Source: Nectonema munidae
Taxonomy: Eukaryota > Nematomorpha > Nectonematoida > Nectonematidae
Assembly: GCA_030549495.1 (NCBI GenBank)
Contig: JAUIRK010000842.1
Location: 21,379-85,378 of the forward strand
Direction of reading: 5' to 3'
DNA: 64,000 nucleotides
A model generated the notes under the pieces. It had not been told where the DNA came from and searched no databases. It worked only from the letters and a program-made list of their open reading frames with translations. This document shows positions 22,200-33,710 of the stretch, in pieces (the first letter of the stretch is position 1; every line of letters starts with the position of its first letter). A program made the translations under genes and the position numbers.

Positions 22200-23965
22200 T
22201 TCAAACCCTTCAATATACAAAGTAACGATGTATGGTGTAGCGAGCGGAAAAAATAATCAAGAGCTGGTACGGCGCGAAACGACCAAATTTTTTTAATTAT
22301 AAAATTCCTAAAACCCCAGACGTTAATAGGATTTAAAAGCGAAGTATTTTAAACATTCGAAAAAATTTTGATATAATATAAATATTCCAAAAAGATGAAA
22401 TGGCAATGCAAATGTTGTATAAAAATATTATAACTCTAAAAATTTCAATATTAGATCTTATAAAACATTTTAAACTAGGCTTCGGAATACTCGATCTTAA
22501 ATCCGCGGATATAACACAAAACTGATCATGTCCTCTAAAATACCTTCAGAAAGGCAAATAAAATGTAAAACTGATACAAACTCTACTTGGTATTGTTTGT
22601 TTTCTATTTCTCCTAACTCATCATCGTACGTTTGAAGACATCATTATAAGAATAATCTTATCGTTCTCTTAAACATTCACCACGAGCTTTGCCTAATGTT
22701 GCAATAGAAATTGCTGTTTTGATCTATCTATAGGATTTTTCTTTAGCCAGTGATGGAGTGCGGTGATGTAAGTTTCGAAATTTCGATATCGTTTGTTCTT
22801 TAGCTAAGGAAAAAACAACAAGTACAATAATTTTAGAAAATCTTTACATTTTAGATTTGAGTATCATATCTATATATCTAACTTTTTCTTTTTATAACAT
22901 TTTTGGATATTTTGAAAAAGATATTTATTTCATTAGGCTATCAATACCAATAATATTCAAATGATTGCTAACGTGTTAAACTTTGTATGTGGGTAAAAAA
23001 AATATTTCAAATGGACATCCAAAAAATTAACATTCCAAACTTTGATCTTAGATAAATTCCCATTTTTCTCTCAAACTTCTTCCAAATCTCACTTCATTTC
23101 ATTTTCATCGACAAACTTAGTTTGATCCTCTTTTACAAAGCATTTCATTTTTCCAGACTTCATTTTGTAAATGACTTTTTATACCATGATTTATTTTATT
23201 TGTTTCTTTCTACATCTATGGTATATAGATAGGTATGGTAGAGTGTATTTACACTGTAGAATGTATCAAACGCACAGACACGTATACACAAACATCACAT
23301 TCATACACAAGTCATATCTAGCTTTCACACATGAAACAGAAGAAGTTTTCGTTTTTTAAAACTTTTGGCGTTCCAATTAGGATTGATAGATCGGAAAATG
23401 CTGGGATGTGAATAATAATTGCTTAAAGAATTTGATTAATATTCTAGCACTACCAGTACTTATTCAAGTCTGTGTTGAAAAAATATTTTTCCCTTATATA
23501 AAATCAAAAAAAAAAAAGAATGTAATTTTATGATAAAGAAAAAAAATATTTTTTTTTTTTATTATTTAATAGTAGGATATGAAAGTTTTTTTTTTTTTAA
23601 AAAAAAAAAAAATAATATTAAAAAAAAAAATAAAAGACTTTTATTTTACAATATAATTTACTGTAGATTTTAATGATGACTTAGCAAAAAGTTCCACTTT
23701 GCACTACAAAGTTTAAACAATGAACTATGCAACTAAATAACTACCTTTCCACAGGCCAACTAATTAGCATGTAGTCAATATTCATTATGATTATTTTGAG
23801 AGCTAACCTTTGTTATGGCTTGCTTGTTTTGTCCATTATGTTTCTAATTACTGCTGACACCCTAGCCTCCTTTGATTCATATGGTTGTCATATGGATCGC
23901 TTTTTTTGATTCAATATGATTTTAATTGAGAATTGTTGCTTATAATCATGTTGATCTTTCGGCAG
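22200..23965. other. Intron with long A/T homopolymer zone
   Basis: No coding signal is seen. The part at 23500-23640 is almost pure A and T runs, including T10-A13 blocks that could form hairpins. A CA-rich segment (about 23265-23330) is present. Confidence 0.5.
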
Positions 23966-24159
23966 ACGTGTATCACCCGATGATGGCTGCTCGCATGCCC
24001 AACTCTCCTCCCAACGTCGCACACGCACCCACTTCCTTTGTGCAGTTTCAAGCGCCTCTCGGTTCTGCAATGCCCCATTCTCCCTCTCCTCGCGCCTTCT
24101 ACGATCCTTCTCTATTCTACTCCCCCGAACACAATCATCTCACCACAACTCCCAACGAC
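23966..24159 (+). CDS. btz: barentsz/CASC3, Pro/Met-rich C-terminal exon
   Basis: The acceptor TCGGCAG ends at 23965. Phase-1 T from 22139 plus AC gives TAC (Tyr). The peptide then runs VYHPMMAARMPNSPPNVAHA, FVQFQAPLGSAMPHSPSPRA, FYDPSLFYSPEHNHLTT. Exit is at GAC/GTATTC (24160), phase 0. The exon is markedly richer in G+C and C-ending codons than its flanks. Pro, Tyr and Met content fits the C-terminal low-complexity region of Barentsz. Local C-rich codon usage differs from the first exons. Confidence 0.75.
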
Positions 24160-24412
24160 GTATTCCTCCTTTTAATCCTACGATTAAAGATTTCTATTTA
24201 TGATGTCATAAGTCACCCATGTGCCCTTTCCAATTTTTCAGCATATCTCTGAATAATTCAGTTTAATTTAGTGTAAGCCCTCGTATTAAGTAAATTTGAA
24301 ATACGTATCAAGTATTATATCGTAATTCAATCAAGTCACAGACAACAAGGACAAACTTGTTTCATCTTAATTTATTCCCAACTCCAATATTGATAATCTT
24401 AGGTTTTTTCAG

Positions 24413-24529
24413 CTGCAAAGAATGCAAGAACAAAGTGAACGTCGCAAGAGGAAAATGCATAAACAAAAAATGATTGAGTTGATTTTGTGCCATTGTTGTG
24501 TGTGCCTTTTCTACTTTATCTTATTTTAA
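24413..24529 (+). CDS. Candidate alternative barentsz exon
   Basis: The acceptor TTTTTTCAG ends at 24412 and phase-0 entry fits the previous exon. The frame reads LQRMQEQSERRKRKMHKQKM, a highly basic and coding-looking stretch. It then changes to IELILCHCCVCLFYFILF and stops at 24527-24529. The hydrophobic tail looks like intron read as protein. No good phase-0 donor joins it to the exon at 25378 (only a weak GTGTGC at 24500). It may be an alternative terminal exon or a skipped exon. The exon at 23966 can also join 25378 directly in phase. Confidence 0.45.
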   Translation: MQRMQEQSERRKRKMHKQKMIELILCHCCVCLFYFILF

Positions 24530-25377
24530 TGAATATATTTCTAACAAGTTACATCTATAATTCTTTTAAATACCCTTAAATATTGCGTATATAACGAGTA
24601 TCGATTACAACGAAATTTTTCTCAGTTCCCCTGAGCCTCGTTCATGTTTGACTGTAAAGTGCTTTCACTAACTTTCTTTGACTCTCTGTTTGTAATCTGG
24701 CATAACACTTGTTCCATTTTCCCTCTTTATGTTATAAAAAGATAAGGTTTCCACAATTTTATTAGTTAGTAAATCTGCATCAAAGGAGCCAACAGCCTCT
24801 GTACAACCAAAAAAAAGAAGATTCAAGAAATATATTATTATAATGATGGCGCACAACAACAGAAACCAGCTGTTACTTACATAATTCTATTGTCTAAGAT
24901 CCTAATCAACCCGCCTTCTTATTTTGTTAGCATTTATATTTTTTACTCAAGATTTTTTTTTAACTTAAAATATTGTACTTTAGAAATTTGAGGAGCTCAA
25001 GTTTCATTTTGCTCTCGAATAGGTATTGATAATACGTATGGCATTTTTGTGCATTGTGAGAAAGTATATTTTGTAGTGCATTTCCTCTTTAAGGTCAACA
25101 TATTTTACATTATTTTTTGAATGCTTTAATCCAGCCATTCATTGACCATCTGATCTCTCACCAACCCATTTGGGTTTACAGGAAACATTTTATGAACCAC
25201 TTGACTAGTTACAATGCCTATTCCCATTTCGCTTACTTCAAAGTCAAGTTTTAGAATTTAAATAAAATACTAAATTTCATTTTTTTCTGCCATTTTGAAA
25301 GTTAGGACTGTATAACATTAAAATACCTTCATTAATGATTTTATTTCTGTGTTTAAACTTTCAGCTATTTTTATTAG

Positions 25378-25449
25378 TTCGCATCCTTTACTCAAAATGG
25401 CATCACTTACTACAATCCAAGCATCCAGCGGAGTGACGGATCTCATTAA
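25378..25449 (+). CDS. btz: barentsz/CASC3, probable last coding exon
   Basis: The acceptor TTTTTATTAG ends at 25377 and phase-0 entry fits the exon ending at 24159. The frame reads FASFTQNGITYYNPSIQRSD, then GSH and TAA at 25447-25449. The G-I-T-Y-Y-N-P string resembles the short conserved G-[IV]-[TS]-Y-Y block I recall from C termini of Barentsz/MLN51 proteins. The exon is short, so the assignment leans on that motif and on phase. A second frame is also open across the exon, so the ending could differ. The nearest AATAAA signals are at about 25905 and 25993. The identified exons add up to about 460 codons. Confidence 0.6.
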   Translation, partial: FASFTQNGITYYNPSIQRSDGSH

Positions 25450-26951
25450 TCTCATCTATGATGTATTTTTCCACGCCTGTCTATAGTTTTCTTTATATGA
25501 ATGTGTATATTTTTAGTAATTTTTAAAGTAATTTTGTCATTTTCATAATAATTATTGATGTTTCATAGTAGTTTGTGGTTTCTTTTTTATTATTTTAACT
25601 TAATATTAATCATCAATTATTTAATTTACCTAGATTTTAAAATTACTATTTTTATTATAATTTTTTTTATTATTAACAAAAAATATTTTTTAGCATTTTT
25701 TTACTTTTAAAGAAAATATTTATTATTGTATTTTTAAGTTATTGTGATGCACATAATTTACTAGGCATCCTATCAAGAGAAGTTTTTACATGTTCTTTTT
25801 TCATAATAAGTGTGTATTATTTTAATAAGTTATATAATTATAGTTAATATATATATTACAATCTTCAATGCTATCAATTGAACTTTTATCATCATCACTA
25901 TTAATAATAAAATTATTTTCCTAACATTATAAAATGAATTCATTTTTTTATACAAAATTGTGATATTTGTATGACATGTCCATAGTATATTAAAATAAAG
26001 CAATTTTGATTATCCTGATGTATGCGCACTATATCACACTATATCGCACTATATCACCTAGCTCTGACACACTATTTCCTTCAAACTCACTCATAATCGA
26101 TATATTTGAGCCTATATGCTTGCCCTTTAGTTCGAAATTTTTGTTTATCATTTATGAATGTAAAACAATGGCCAAAGTACAACGGAAGTTTTCTCTTCTC
26201 TGAATTGATTATAACAATAACACAACTTGTTAAAAGATTTCAAATGCAGAGTGGTCCAAGTTGCAAATGTCACTGATGTCCATATACTTTTTTAGTGTAC
26301 GCTCTCTTTTTGCTTCTTTTTAACTAACGAATGGTAACAACTAATACTTTTCCTTCAAAATTTGGAGAAATTTGTGATTTTTTTTTATCAAATTTTTAAC
26401 CATATGGATCTTTCGGTCAACGCCGAAAGCTGAGAAATACTCTTAAGTAGTTGGAGGTGAACTTTAAAAGGAGAGACACGTCATAGTTGTTTCAGAATCC
26501 ATCTTCAGCACTACATAATAGTACTTTTTGTTACCTCTTATGGAAAACTGAGCTACTGCAAACCAGGTTTCAGTATGTTTCGGCCAAAAAGCAGGCAATT
26601 TGAGTGGGATAGCTTCAAGAATCTTTTGTTCATTTTTCATGATTGCTCATATAATATGTTGTAGGTGTTAGGGTCACAAATTTGCGGTGCTTGTGAAACA
26701 AGCAAAGAGAAATCGAGATAGAATGTCTTTCTAAAGATGGGATTTGATTGGTCGGTTTTTCTTTTACGACACGTTTCTAAAAAATTTTTTTTGCTAAAAA
26801 CTAAGATATTCGTTTTGACAAGATGTTTCCCGACTGAACTGGTAACACTCTTTTATAAAATAAAGTTATTTATTAACTTAAGTTCAAATCCACATTAAAT
26901 AGTATTCTTATTGTTACTTTAGTACCTAAAACCAGGGGCGCACATTCTCAA
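25450..26951. other. Barentsz 3' region and non-coding DNA
   Basis: The first 550 bp are extremely AT-rich and probably the 3' UTR. A short tandem of CACTATATC-type units lies at about 26027-26056. No gene is recognised to 26951. Confidence 0.45.
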
Positions 26952-27049
26952 AATTTTTGGGGGGCGAACTTTGTTTTTATAATTTTTAAAATTTATAAAA
27001 GAATTTTTGTCCGATAAACACACCACCATTATTACCCGACATTATACTT
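26952..27049. repeat. ~98-bp repeat, first of a direct pair
   Basis: It starts TTTTTGGGGGGCGAAC and ends ACCCGACATTATAC. A near-identical copy lies in the same orientation at 29011-29109, about 2 kb away. The CAGGGGCGCACATTCTC-like sequence just upstream (26933) may be an element terminus. Family unknown. Confidence 0.65.
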
Positions 27050-27314
27050 GGACTGTAAACTCTCAATCCCACCATAACTGCACAGATTTTATGAATCAGA
27101 ATTACCTTGTTTGTAATTATAATTGCATCAACCTTCTAGCTCAGATTTTTACAAAATGGAGTCCGCAAGACGCGAAGAAGTTCCATGGGGAACGAGATAA
27201 GGACACTGAGTGAATCGTTTTTTCGCAAAATATTGCACCCATATTGGGTCATTTGCCATTTTTGCCAATAAATCACATTTAAAAAGAATAAATAAGTTTG
27301 TCTTTGAATAGAGT

Positions 27315-27890
27315 ACTAATTGTCAACAAGCCTGGTTCATATCAAATAAATTGGTTATGTTGATTGATTACCCTGTACTGAAATGCATTGTTGCTTAATT
27401 AAATTAAAAATTTTTAGCAACGAAATGTTACCAAGCTCGATTAGTAACACAGAAAAACAAAGAATCATCTTATATAATCTTCATATTCTACCTACACATA
27501 TATTCAGTCAGTAAAGTAAATTGTTTGAAAATTTATTTAGGACATGGGTCTATGAATTCCAGGTGTGTAGCAGTGAATTTAAAGTTGGCCCTTTAAAATA
27601 GAAATTGGAGGTTTAAAATTTTTGGAAGTAATATTCTACAAACTTTAAATTTATATAAATTAGCTATTCCAATCCCTAAATTATACGCTAAAAATTACAT
27701 GAAAATGATATTATTTGTACCAAGTTTTATTAACAAAAATTTTAAGCAAAGTGTAAAAACATTGTCAACTATTCTAAGAAATCTCGATAAAAGAAACTAA
27801 AACATTAAATAAAACGAATATCTAAGGATAACGATGCTATATATTTGATTTCTACGATAAAACACTTGTTTAAATTAGCCCTGTCCGGTA
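27315..27890. repeat. Dispersed repeat R1, copy c (left part)
   Basis: It matches copy b from TGTCAACAAGCCTGG (27324) through CGAAATGTTACCAAGC and the CACATATATTCAGT block, to AAATTTATATAAATTAGCTATTCC. It then jumps to matches near AAAACGAATATCTAAGGATA (27813), so the central part is deleted. Non-coding. Confidence 0.65.
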
Positions 27891-28209
27891 AGACATGATG
27901 GCTCAGGCATGTCGTTTTATAATAATTAATAAGCCAGTTTTACTAATTTTCCTTTACTTCTTTTGCTCAGAGGTTTCTATACCAACCTTGCTTGTAGGAT
28001 CAAATAGAATTCTATAACACGTATGCGTTGTCAAAAATTTAAAAACTTAAACATAGGCTGGCATCAAAAGGTGGCTCATATTTTTCAATCATATATGATT
28101 AGCGCATCTTAATGCTATACTTAATGCAACTTAAAATTTGATACTATATGGAGTAGAGTACTGCAGTGTTGCGATTAACGCATACTTACCCATACCTGAT
28201 AAGGCCTAT

Positions 28210-28234
28210 GGGGGGGGGGGGGGGGGGGGGGGGG
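28210..28234. repeat. Pure run of 25 G
   Basis: Twenty-five consecutive G are followed by AGGTGTGTGTGTG. The run lies between AAGGCCTAT and AAAGGCCTT, which are nearly palindromic. Such a run can form a G-quadruplex on the + strand. Length may be unreliable in assemblies. Confidence 0.9.
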
Positions 28235-29010
28235 AGGTGTGTGTGTGAAAGGCCTTAAAAACAATACAAAAGACGGTTTTGGGCTGGTTTAATTTGAAAA
28301 AATGACACAAGAAACGGGTTTCGTCATGTTTTGCAAAATTACATGTGCAGTTAGATTTAGTTAGTTCTACTGCACTTTAAATTACATGCTGTCCAGCGAA
28401 TTTCTTTCGCCAATAGCATTCTATCAAAAGTTATCACAAATTTACTTACTCTGCAAGTGAGTGCATGATGAATAAAAGTTGTGTTTTATTTTAAAGAACA
28501 CATATGACAAATGTACATTTTAAATCCAGATAGCAATGCTAATTGCAGAACAGCTTCAAACATATGTGATTTCTTATCTAATTAAGAGATAAAGTTTAAT
28601 TGAATTTTTTCAAAGGCCTAATTTACATAGCTTTATTTTACTGAATAACGAATACATATACAATCTAGTAATCAAAAAATCGAATTGAAAATATTTCATA
28701 TATTATGTAAATATTGAGAATACTATTGGGAATTAAGTATAGATGAGTTCATTGTGAGGATATATCAATTTAAAAATGACGAAATTTATTCATCTCAAAA
28801 ATAGCAAAGAAAGGGAACTTACTCGCTTATACATAAAATAAGAGGGTGTGCGGGCGGTTTCAAAGAATACTTAAAAAATAAGACGGGTTTGGCTGGGACT
28901 AAACGATATTTAAAAAAAGTGTGCGAACTACATAAAGTTAAAACGGTTATGGACGGAGATGGCTTGCACAAAGTACATTTCAAAGGAGTTTCAGATGGGC
29001 GAAATTATTA
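28235..29010. other. Non-coding stretch with loose AACGGGTTT-type phrases
   Basis: Short related phrases (AAGACGGTTTTGGGC, GAAACGGGTTTCG, AAGACGGGTTTGGCTGGG) recur at 28270-28325 and 28850-28960. No gene is recognised. They may be the two ends of a decayed phrase-repeat element. Confidence 0.35.
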
Positions 29011-29109
29011 ATTTTTTGGGGGGCGAACTTTGTTTTTATAGTTTCCAAAATTTATTATAAAAGAATTTTTGTCCTATGAACACACCACCATTATTACCCG
29101 ACATTATAC
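29011..29109. repeat. ~98-bp repeat, second of a direct pair
   Basis: Same sequence as 26952-27049 with a few changes, in direct orientation, including CACACCACCATTATTACCCG. Confidence 0.65.
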
Positions 29110-29931
29110 GTACAATATAAGGAATGACAGTATTTAAAAAAGGTATAGAGAAATAAAAGTGAGAAGAATAAACGTGCTTACCAGAGGAATCATAACCCAC
29201 TTGCATTATACTTTGCTTGGAATTTAACCGCTGCCCCCTAAGACTGGTCTGGATACCGCACCGTGTGGGTAGGATGTATACGATAAGATATTTACTATAT
29301 AAAATGAGGTTTTATAAGGTGAATTAGTTTATCTGTTCATTAGAGTTGCAGGTATAGGAATACGTTTATTGATTTTCTTGTTACAAGTGTACTTCTTAGA
29401 ACTTGTAGTTTTTTTGCTAGAGTTACGTGATTATTTTTTCACAACAAAATTTCATGATTCATCTTATAACGAATAAAAAAGTAGTTTTCTTTTCTTCAAG
29501 GTTTAATTTTCTCTTTTCAAACTTCATAAGTGTGTTTGTTCTTTACAAGTTGTTACTTTGAGTTTGAATGATCTTCTAGGACTTCGATATGTAAACATTT
29601 ACATTCAGTGGATATAACCTTCATCACTTTTTGGATTAAGTAAGTAAAAATATACTTCAAAATTCTTATATATCTACTAGAAGCCTGTAAATCATACCAA
29701 GAGATTAATAATGCATTTAATTCTTCTTTGCCTCTCCACTTTGATGGACCTTGCTTTCTCTGAACGTATAAAACTCTATTAATTTTTTTATGAAACTATT
29801 TTTCCAACCAATGCAAGACCAGGGACTTTTTTTAAATTTTAAAGAAATCAAAATATTGTTTGGGAACCGAGAAACATCTTCAAACAAATAGTGGTGGTGC
29901 TGTAAATTTTTGCACCTTCTTAAAATATTGC

Positions 29932-30165
29932 CAGCCGTTCTCAACCGCGACCCTCAACCTCTAGTTTTCGGGCACGGATAGTAAAGTTGCAAAGAAAATA
30001 GGCCAGCAATAGCATTTCAAAACTGTAAGCATTTTGCAAAATTACTCGAACGTGGATCCTCTATTTTTGAGTATTTCAATGTATACCATTTTTCGCTTTT
30101 TTATGGCCCGCTAGTGCAATGTTGGCACTTAATTTGGCGCTTTGTTAAAAAAGGTGGGAACCACT
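29932..30165. mobile_element. hAT-like MITE, 234 bp
   Basis: The left end CAGCCGTTCTCAACCGCGAC and the right end AAGGTGGGAACCACTG are typical hAT termini (C-A-G-x-G-G-T-T-C-T-C/C-C-A-A-C-C). Between them, GGCCCGCTAGTGCAATGTTGG suggests a coding hAT ancestor or 3' part. A clean 8-bp target duplication was not found, so the edges may be off by a few bases or decayed. Confidence 0.55.
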
Positions 30166-30915
30166 GATAGCTAACATTTAACAAGTTATCAAGCTGACAT
30201 ATTCATCTATCTAAATATGCTAATTGACCATCTAACTGATTTAATCGATTAACATATTTCAACAAACTGAGTGATAGCAAATAGTTTTTTTAACAAAATC
30301 AATAATATTTCTTCAAACTAAAAAAACTTTTTTACACCAACCCATTTTGGGTTATTGTTTCTCTAGAAGAGCGCAGGCAAACTAGAATGGAATTCAATAG
30401 GCATTAGTCAAAATCGTCTTATTTGCGTGAGGCTTATTACGGCAGTTAAAAACCAATAAAGGCAACTTTTATTTTCTAGTAGCAATTCTTCTAAAACATT
30501 GGTTCTCAATTCCTTTTAGGACATGGACCACTTGAACGATTTAGAAAATACTGTAACCATATTACATATTTCTTGAATGATATAAACGGGATTGCTGAGT
30601 TGGAGTGGATGGAATAGGAGATTTTAAAGGGTTAGTTTAGGATCGGATTCGAATTTAAAAAAAAATGATTTTTTTACACATATAAAGAGGCACTCTAGAA
30701 AAATTTTAAATTTAAACCAATTAAACATTTTGTTGTGGAATAATATTATAACACTATTTCTTCAAGTTCAAATGAGCTCGTAAGGTTGAAATTTGAAAAG
30801 GAGCAACAAGAAATACTTTCAATAACATTGAAGCAATTTAATGACTTTATTGAATTCATGTCATCAACAATAGATTGAACCTTGTCAAGAAAAAAATTAT
30901 TAAACATCATCAACA
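30166..30915. other. Non-coding stretch
   Basis: Contains one further hAT-like terminus, CATTGGTTCTCAATTCC, at about 30497 with no partner found. Otherwise AT-rich and without features. Confidence 0.4.
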
Positions 30916-31013
30916 ACTGCAAATATAATCAATTGCTAGAGTAAATATAAAATCAAGTGTTCAAACAGTAAAAAACAAACAAGCCTTTGTGTCAACTAAA
31001 CTAAAATGGGCTC
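30916..31013. repeat. ~98-bp direct repeat, left copy flanking the piggyBac block
   Basis: Runs from ACTGCAAATATAATCAATTG to CTAAAATGGGCTC and is nearly identical to 35600-35698. The 4.6 kb in between hold the piggyBac gene, the 216-codon frame and a hAT remnant. Confidence 0.85.
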
Positions 31014-31035
31014 GATGATGATGTGGATGATGAAG

Positions 31036-31075
<40 letters not shown>
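31014..31075. repeat. GAT trinucleotide microsatellite
   Basis: Two interrupted GATGATGAT blocks followed by about twelve uninterrupted GAT units, ending just before the left inverted repeat (31077) of the piggyBac element. Confidence 0.9.
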
Positions 31076-31076
<1 letters not shown>

Positions 31077-31093
31077 TATGACATTTTACTCCA
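31077..31093 (+). repeat. piggyBac element, left subterminal inverted repeat
   Basis: TATGACATTTTACTCCA here pairs with TGGAGTAAAATGCCATA at 34583-34599 (one mismatch). This fixes the approximate limits of the piggyBac element. Confidence 0.65.
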
Positions 31094-31302
31094 GGCTTTC
31101 AGTTAACAAGATTTTCATTATGCAAAAATTTTTACCAGCACGTAAATTTTTATTGGAAAATCACCCATATTGAGTCACCGTTGTTTTGTTCATATGTTTT
31201 GCAACTTTTTTGCGAGAATGAATATAAGATGAATAAGACCAAAATTTCTAAAATATTTTCTAGATGGCGTTAAATTTTTTTTGGTCACTTGTAAAAAATA
31301 TT

Positions 31303-33710
31303 TTATATAGAATATTTCCTTATATTTTGGAAAAGATGTGAATGTGTTTTGCAGATATAATGAGAACATCTTTTACATTTTCTCGTCGTTCTCACTTTTT
31401 TAGGAAGACAGACATAACAAAATTTCCTGTATGAACTTGATAGGTGATCTTCTTGGGATGAAAACCCATAAAAGTTTAGAAGAGACTTTACTTTCAAATT
31501 AATTTGAGGGGTTGAGGCTCTTATCATCATTGATTCAGTAGCCAAGTACAAAGCTAGTTTTTTTAAAATGTTTTCTACCGTGATTCATATTAGAAGGGCA
31601 GTTTTCGGAGGAATTGAACCTGGAGATAATATATGTGTTCAAGCACGAAATATCGAGATAATTCGAAAAAACAGCTACTGTCCATCTTCTACACGGTTTA
31701 TATGTTCTAAATTGTCGAACCATTCGATTTGCAACATCCACACCATTTTTGTTTTTGTTGTATTCCAACAATGTCTCGGGTTTTCCATGTACAGAAGTAA
31801 TTTCAACTTTGTTTCTATGCTGAGAAGAAAAGACATAGACAACTTTGAAATTTTTCTTGGAATGTTTTCGAGGAACGTAGGCAGAAAGTGAAGCTTCTTT
31901 ACAATAAATTATGCGAGATTCACATTCTTGAAGTTTCAAACTTTTCAAATAAGGTGGTTTTAATATATTAGGATAAACTTTCTTGTAGATATTGCTGTAC
32001 CACAAACAGTGTAGTTTCTTTCAAGTGCCCATTTGACTATTTTATATGAGGTAAAAAACCTGTCACAAAAAATACCAGAGCCTTTAGGCAGATTAGCATC
32101 GCTAATTAACCTCTTGATAATTGAAAATGCTGAAAAGTATTCTTTGTCAGGAAGCCCGGAAACATACAACTCAGGTTTTAAACAATAAAAACTTTGAGAA
32201 TCGTTAAGATGATAAAATTTAAAGCCATAATGTCCAGGCTTTTTTGGATCGTAAATCTTAATATTAGATCTACCTCTAAAACTCACCAACTGTTCATCCA
32301 CAGTAACATTAGCATTGGGAGTCCAATATTCAGAAAAAATCTGATAAAAATGGCTATGCATATATCTAATAGCTGAAATTTTATCATTGGGGTCTCTAGA
32401 TCTCTTGTCGTCGAAACAGAGAAAAACATGAATCAGTGTGAACATGTCCCTCCCAAGAGATGCTTTCAAAAAAGGTATTCCGTAACTGTCATTGAACAAA
32501 TCAGTTACTTTTATTCTCTGATCCATATTCTGACCCAAGTAAATCAAGCAAGAAAAGTAGGTGAGTATATGGTGAACCTCGAAGCATTCAAAACAATATT
32601 TCAAGTAAGCATACTTGGGCCTCTCTTTTCTATAAAAAATAACAAAAAACAAAATCATGAAATATACTTATCTCCTATCCCTAAAACCCATGTAATTCAA
32701 CGATTTCAGATTTTATAATTTTTTAAAAGGGTTGGGACTACTTTTCAGTACAGACAGGCAATGATAAACGAAAAAAACTTTTTGAAATGAAAAAAAAACT
32801 TTTTACTATAAACTGAACATAAAATATTCCAAAAAGACAAAGTTTAGAACTATGAAATAACGAACAAAATATACTAAAAAAACTATGAATCTCGAGTTAT
32901 AAAAATATTTATATAACAGATACGGAAATAGTTTATGTAACTAAACTTGAAAAAAAATTTAAAAAATAAGTGTAGATAGTGCTTTCTCAAATGATAAGAG
33001 AAAATACAAAATTAGAATTCAAGTTAACTTTGCCTGACTTAATTTCAAAATTTAAAATCAAAGTATGTGCAAGTGATTCATCTATCAAAAACTTCTAAAC
33101 CTATGGTTTTCAACCGGTGGTCTATAGACCACAATGAGTCCATCAACAATTTTTGAGGTTTTCCAGGAGCATTTTAATTTTTCATATTTTTATTCTGAAA
33201 TTAGAATATGTCTTTCTGAGATACATGCCTAACCTCTAACCCTAGCATTTTTGGCTCAACCTGTCATGTTATAGGGGTCCATGGGTAAAAAAAATAGTTT
33301 AAAATAGACATAAGGCTGGGAACCAGTGCTCTAAACGTTTGTTTATTTGCATATAAATTGAGAAAAATGAAAACTTACTCGTAATTAAGTTGCATCTTCA
33401 GCTTGCTTTTGCTGAATATATAAGATATAATTTCCTGGGTAAAGAAAAAATTAAAAATTTTCATCAAATCCTTTTCACCTGAGGCACGATCCTTAGGTCC
33501 AGGGGGTAAAGATGCAACATCTCGAATGTTTTCAGAGCGTGAACTTCCTCTTGAGTCTGTGAAAGGTTCCCAACTGTAATCAATGTTATCAGAAGAAATC
33601 AAATTATCATCGATTTCCTGATCACGCTCTGAAAGGCTGGAATCAGATTCGACTGAAAAAGAATCACCTGAGTCTTCAAAGAAAGTGGATGAGCTATGAT
33701 CTGAGTTCAT
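31303..33710 (-). pseudogene. piggyBac transposase gene with one intron and two frameshifts
   Basis: DDE_Tnp_1_7 (piggyBac) transposase. Exon 1 runs 33710-33379 (ATG giving MNSDHSSSTFFED; an earlier ATG lies at 33797). It holds an acidic N terminus and NFFFTQEIISYIF, the usual start of the core. The donor ACGA/GTAAGT at 33378 and the acceptor TTTTTTATAG at 32630 define a phase-2 intron of 749 bp. Exon 2 starts KERPKYAYL at 32629. Catalytic Asp residues are seen in NVTVDEQLVSFRGR, GIFCDRFFTSYKIV and NGVDVANRMVRQF. The C terminus has a CYVC...CKRC...CKTHS cross-brace zinc finger, as in piggyBac. One frame change near 31980, and another at the T7 run near 31560, break the frame. Both could be young mutations or assembly errors. 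Inverted repeats flank the gene at 31077 and 34583. The intron is now enlarged by a hAT MITE. Confidence 0.85.
33101..33328. mobile_element. hAT MITE inside the piggyBac intron
   Basis: The left end CTATGGTTTTCAACCGGTGG and right end GGCTGGGAACCAGTG are hAT-like termini. Flanks TTCTAAAC (33093-33100) and CTCTAAAC (33329-33336) give an 8-bp duplication with one mismatch. The 228-bp insert has no coding capacity and leaves the splice sites untouched. Confidence 0.75.

Noticed and set aside
23888-24070. Minus-strand 60-codon frame
   Set aside because: Antisense shadow of barentsz exon 6.
24668-24859. Minus-strand 63-codon frame
   Set aside because: No motif, no splice support, and it lies within barentsz intron on the opposite strand.
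28270-28960. AACGGGTTT-type phrases as a fourth phrase-repeat element
   Set aside because: Units are too few and irregular, and no inverted arrangement or duplication was seen.
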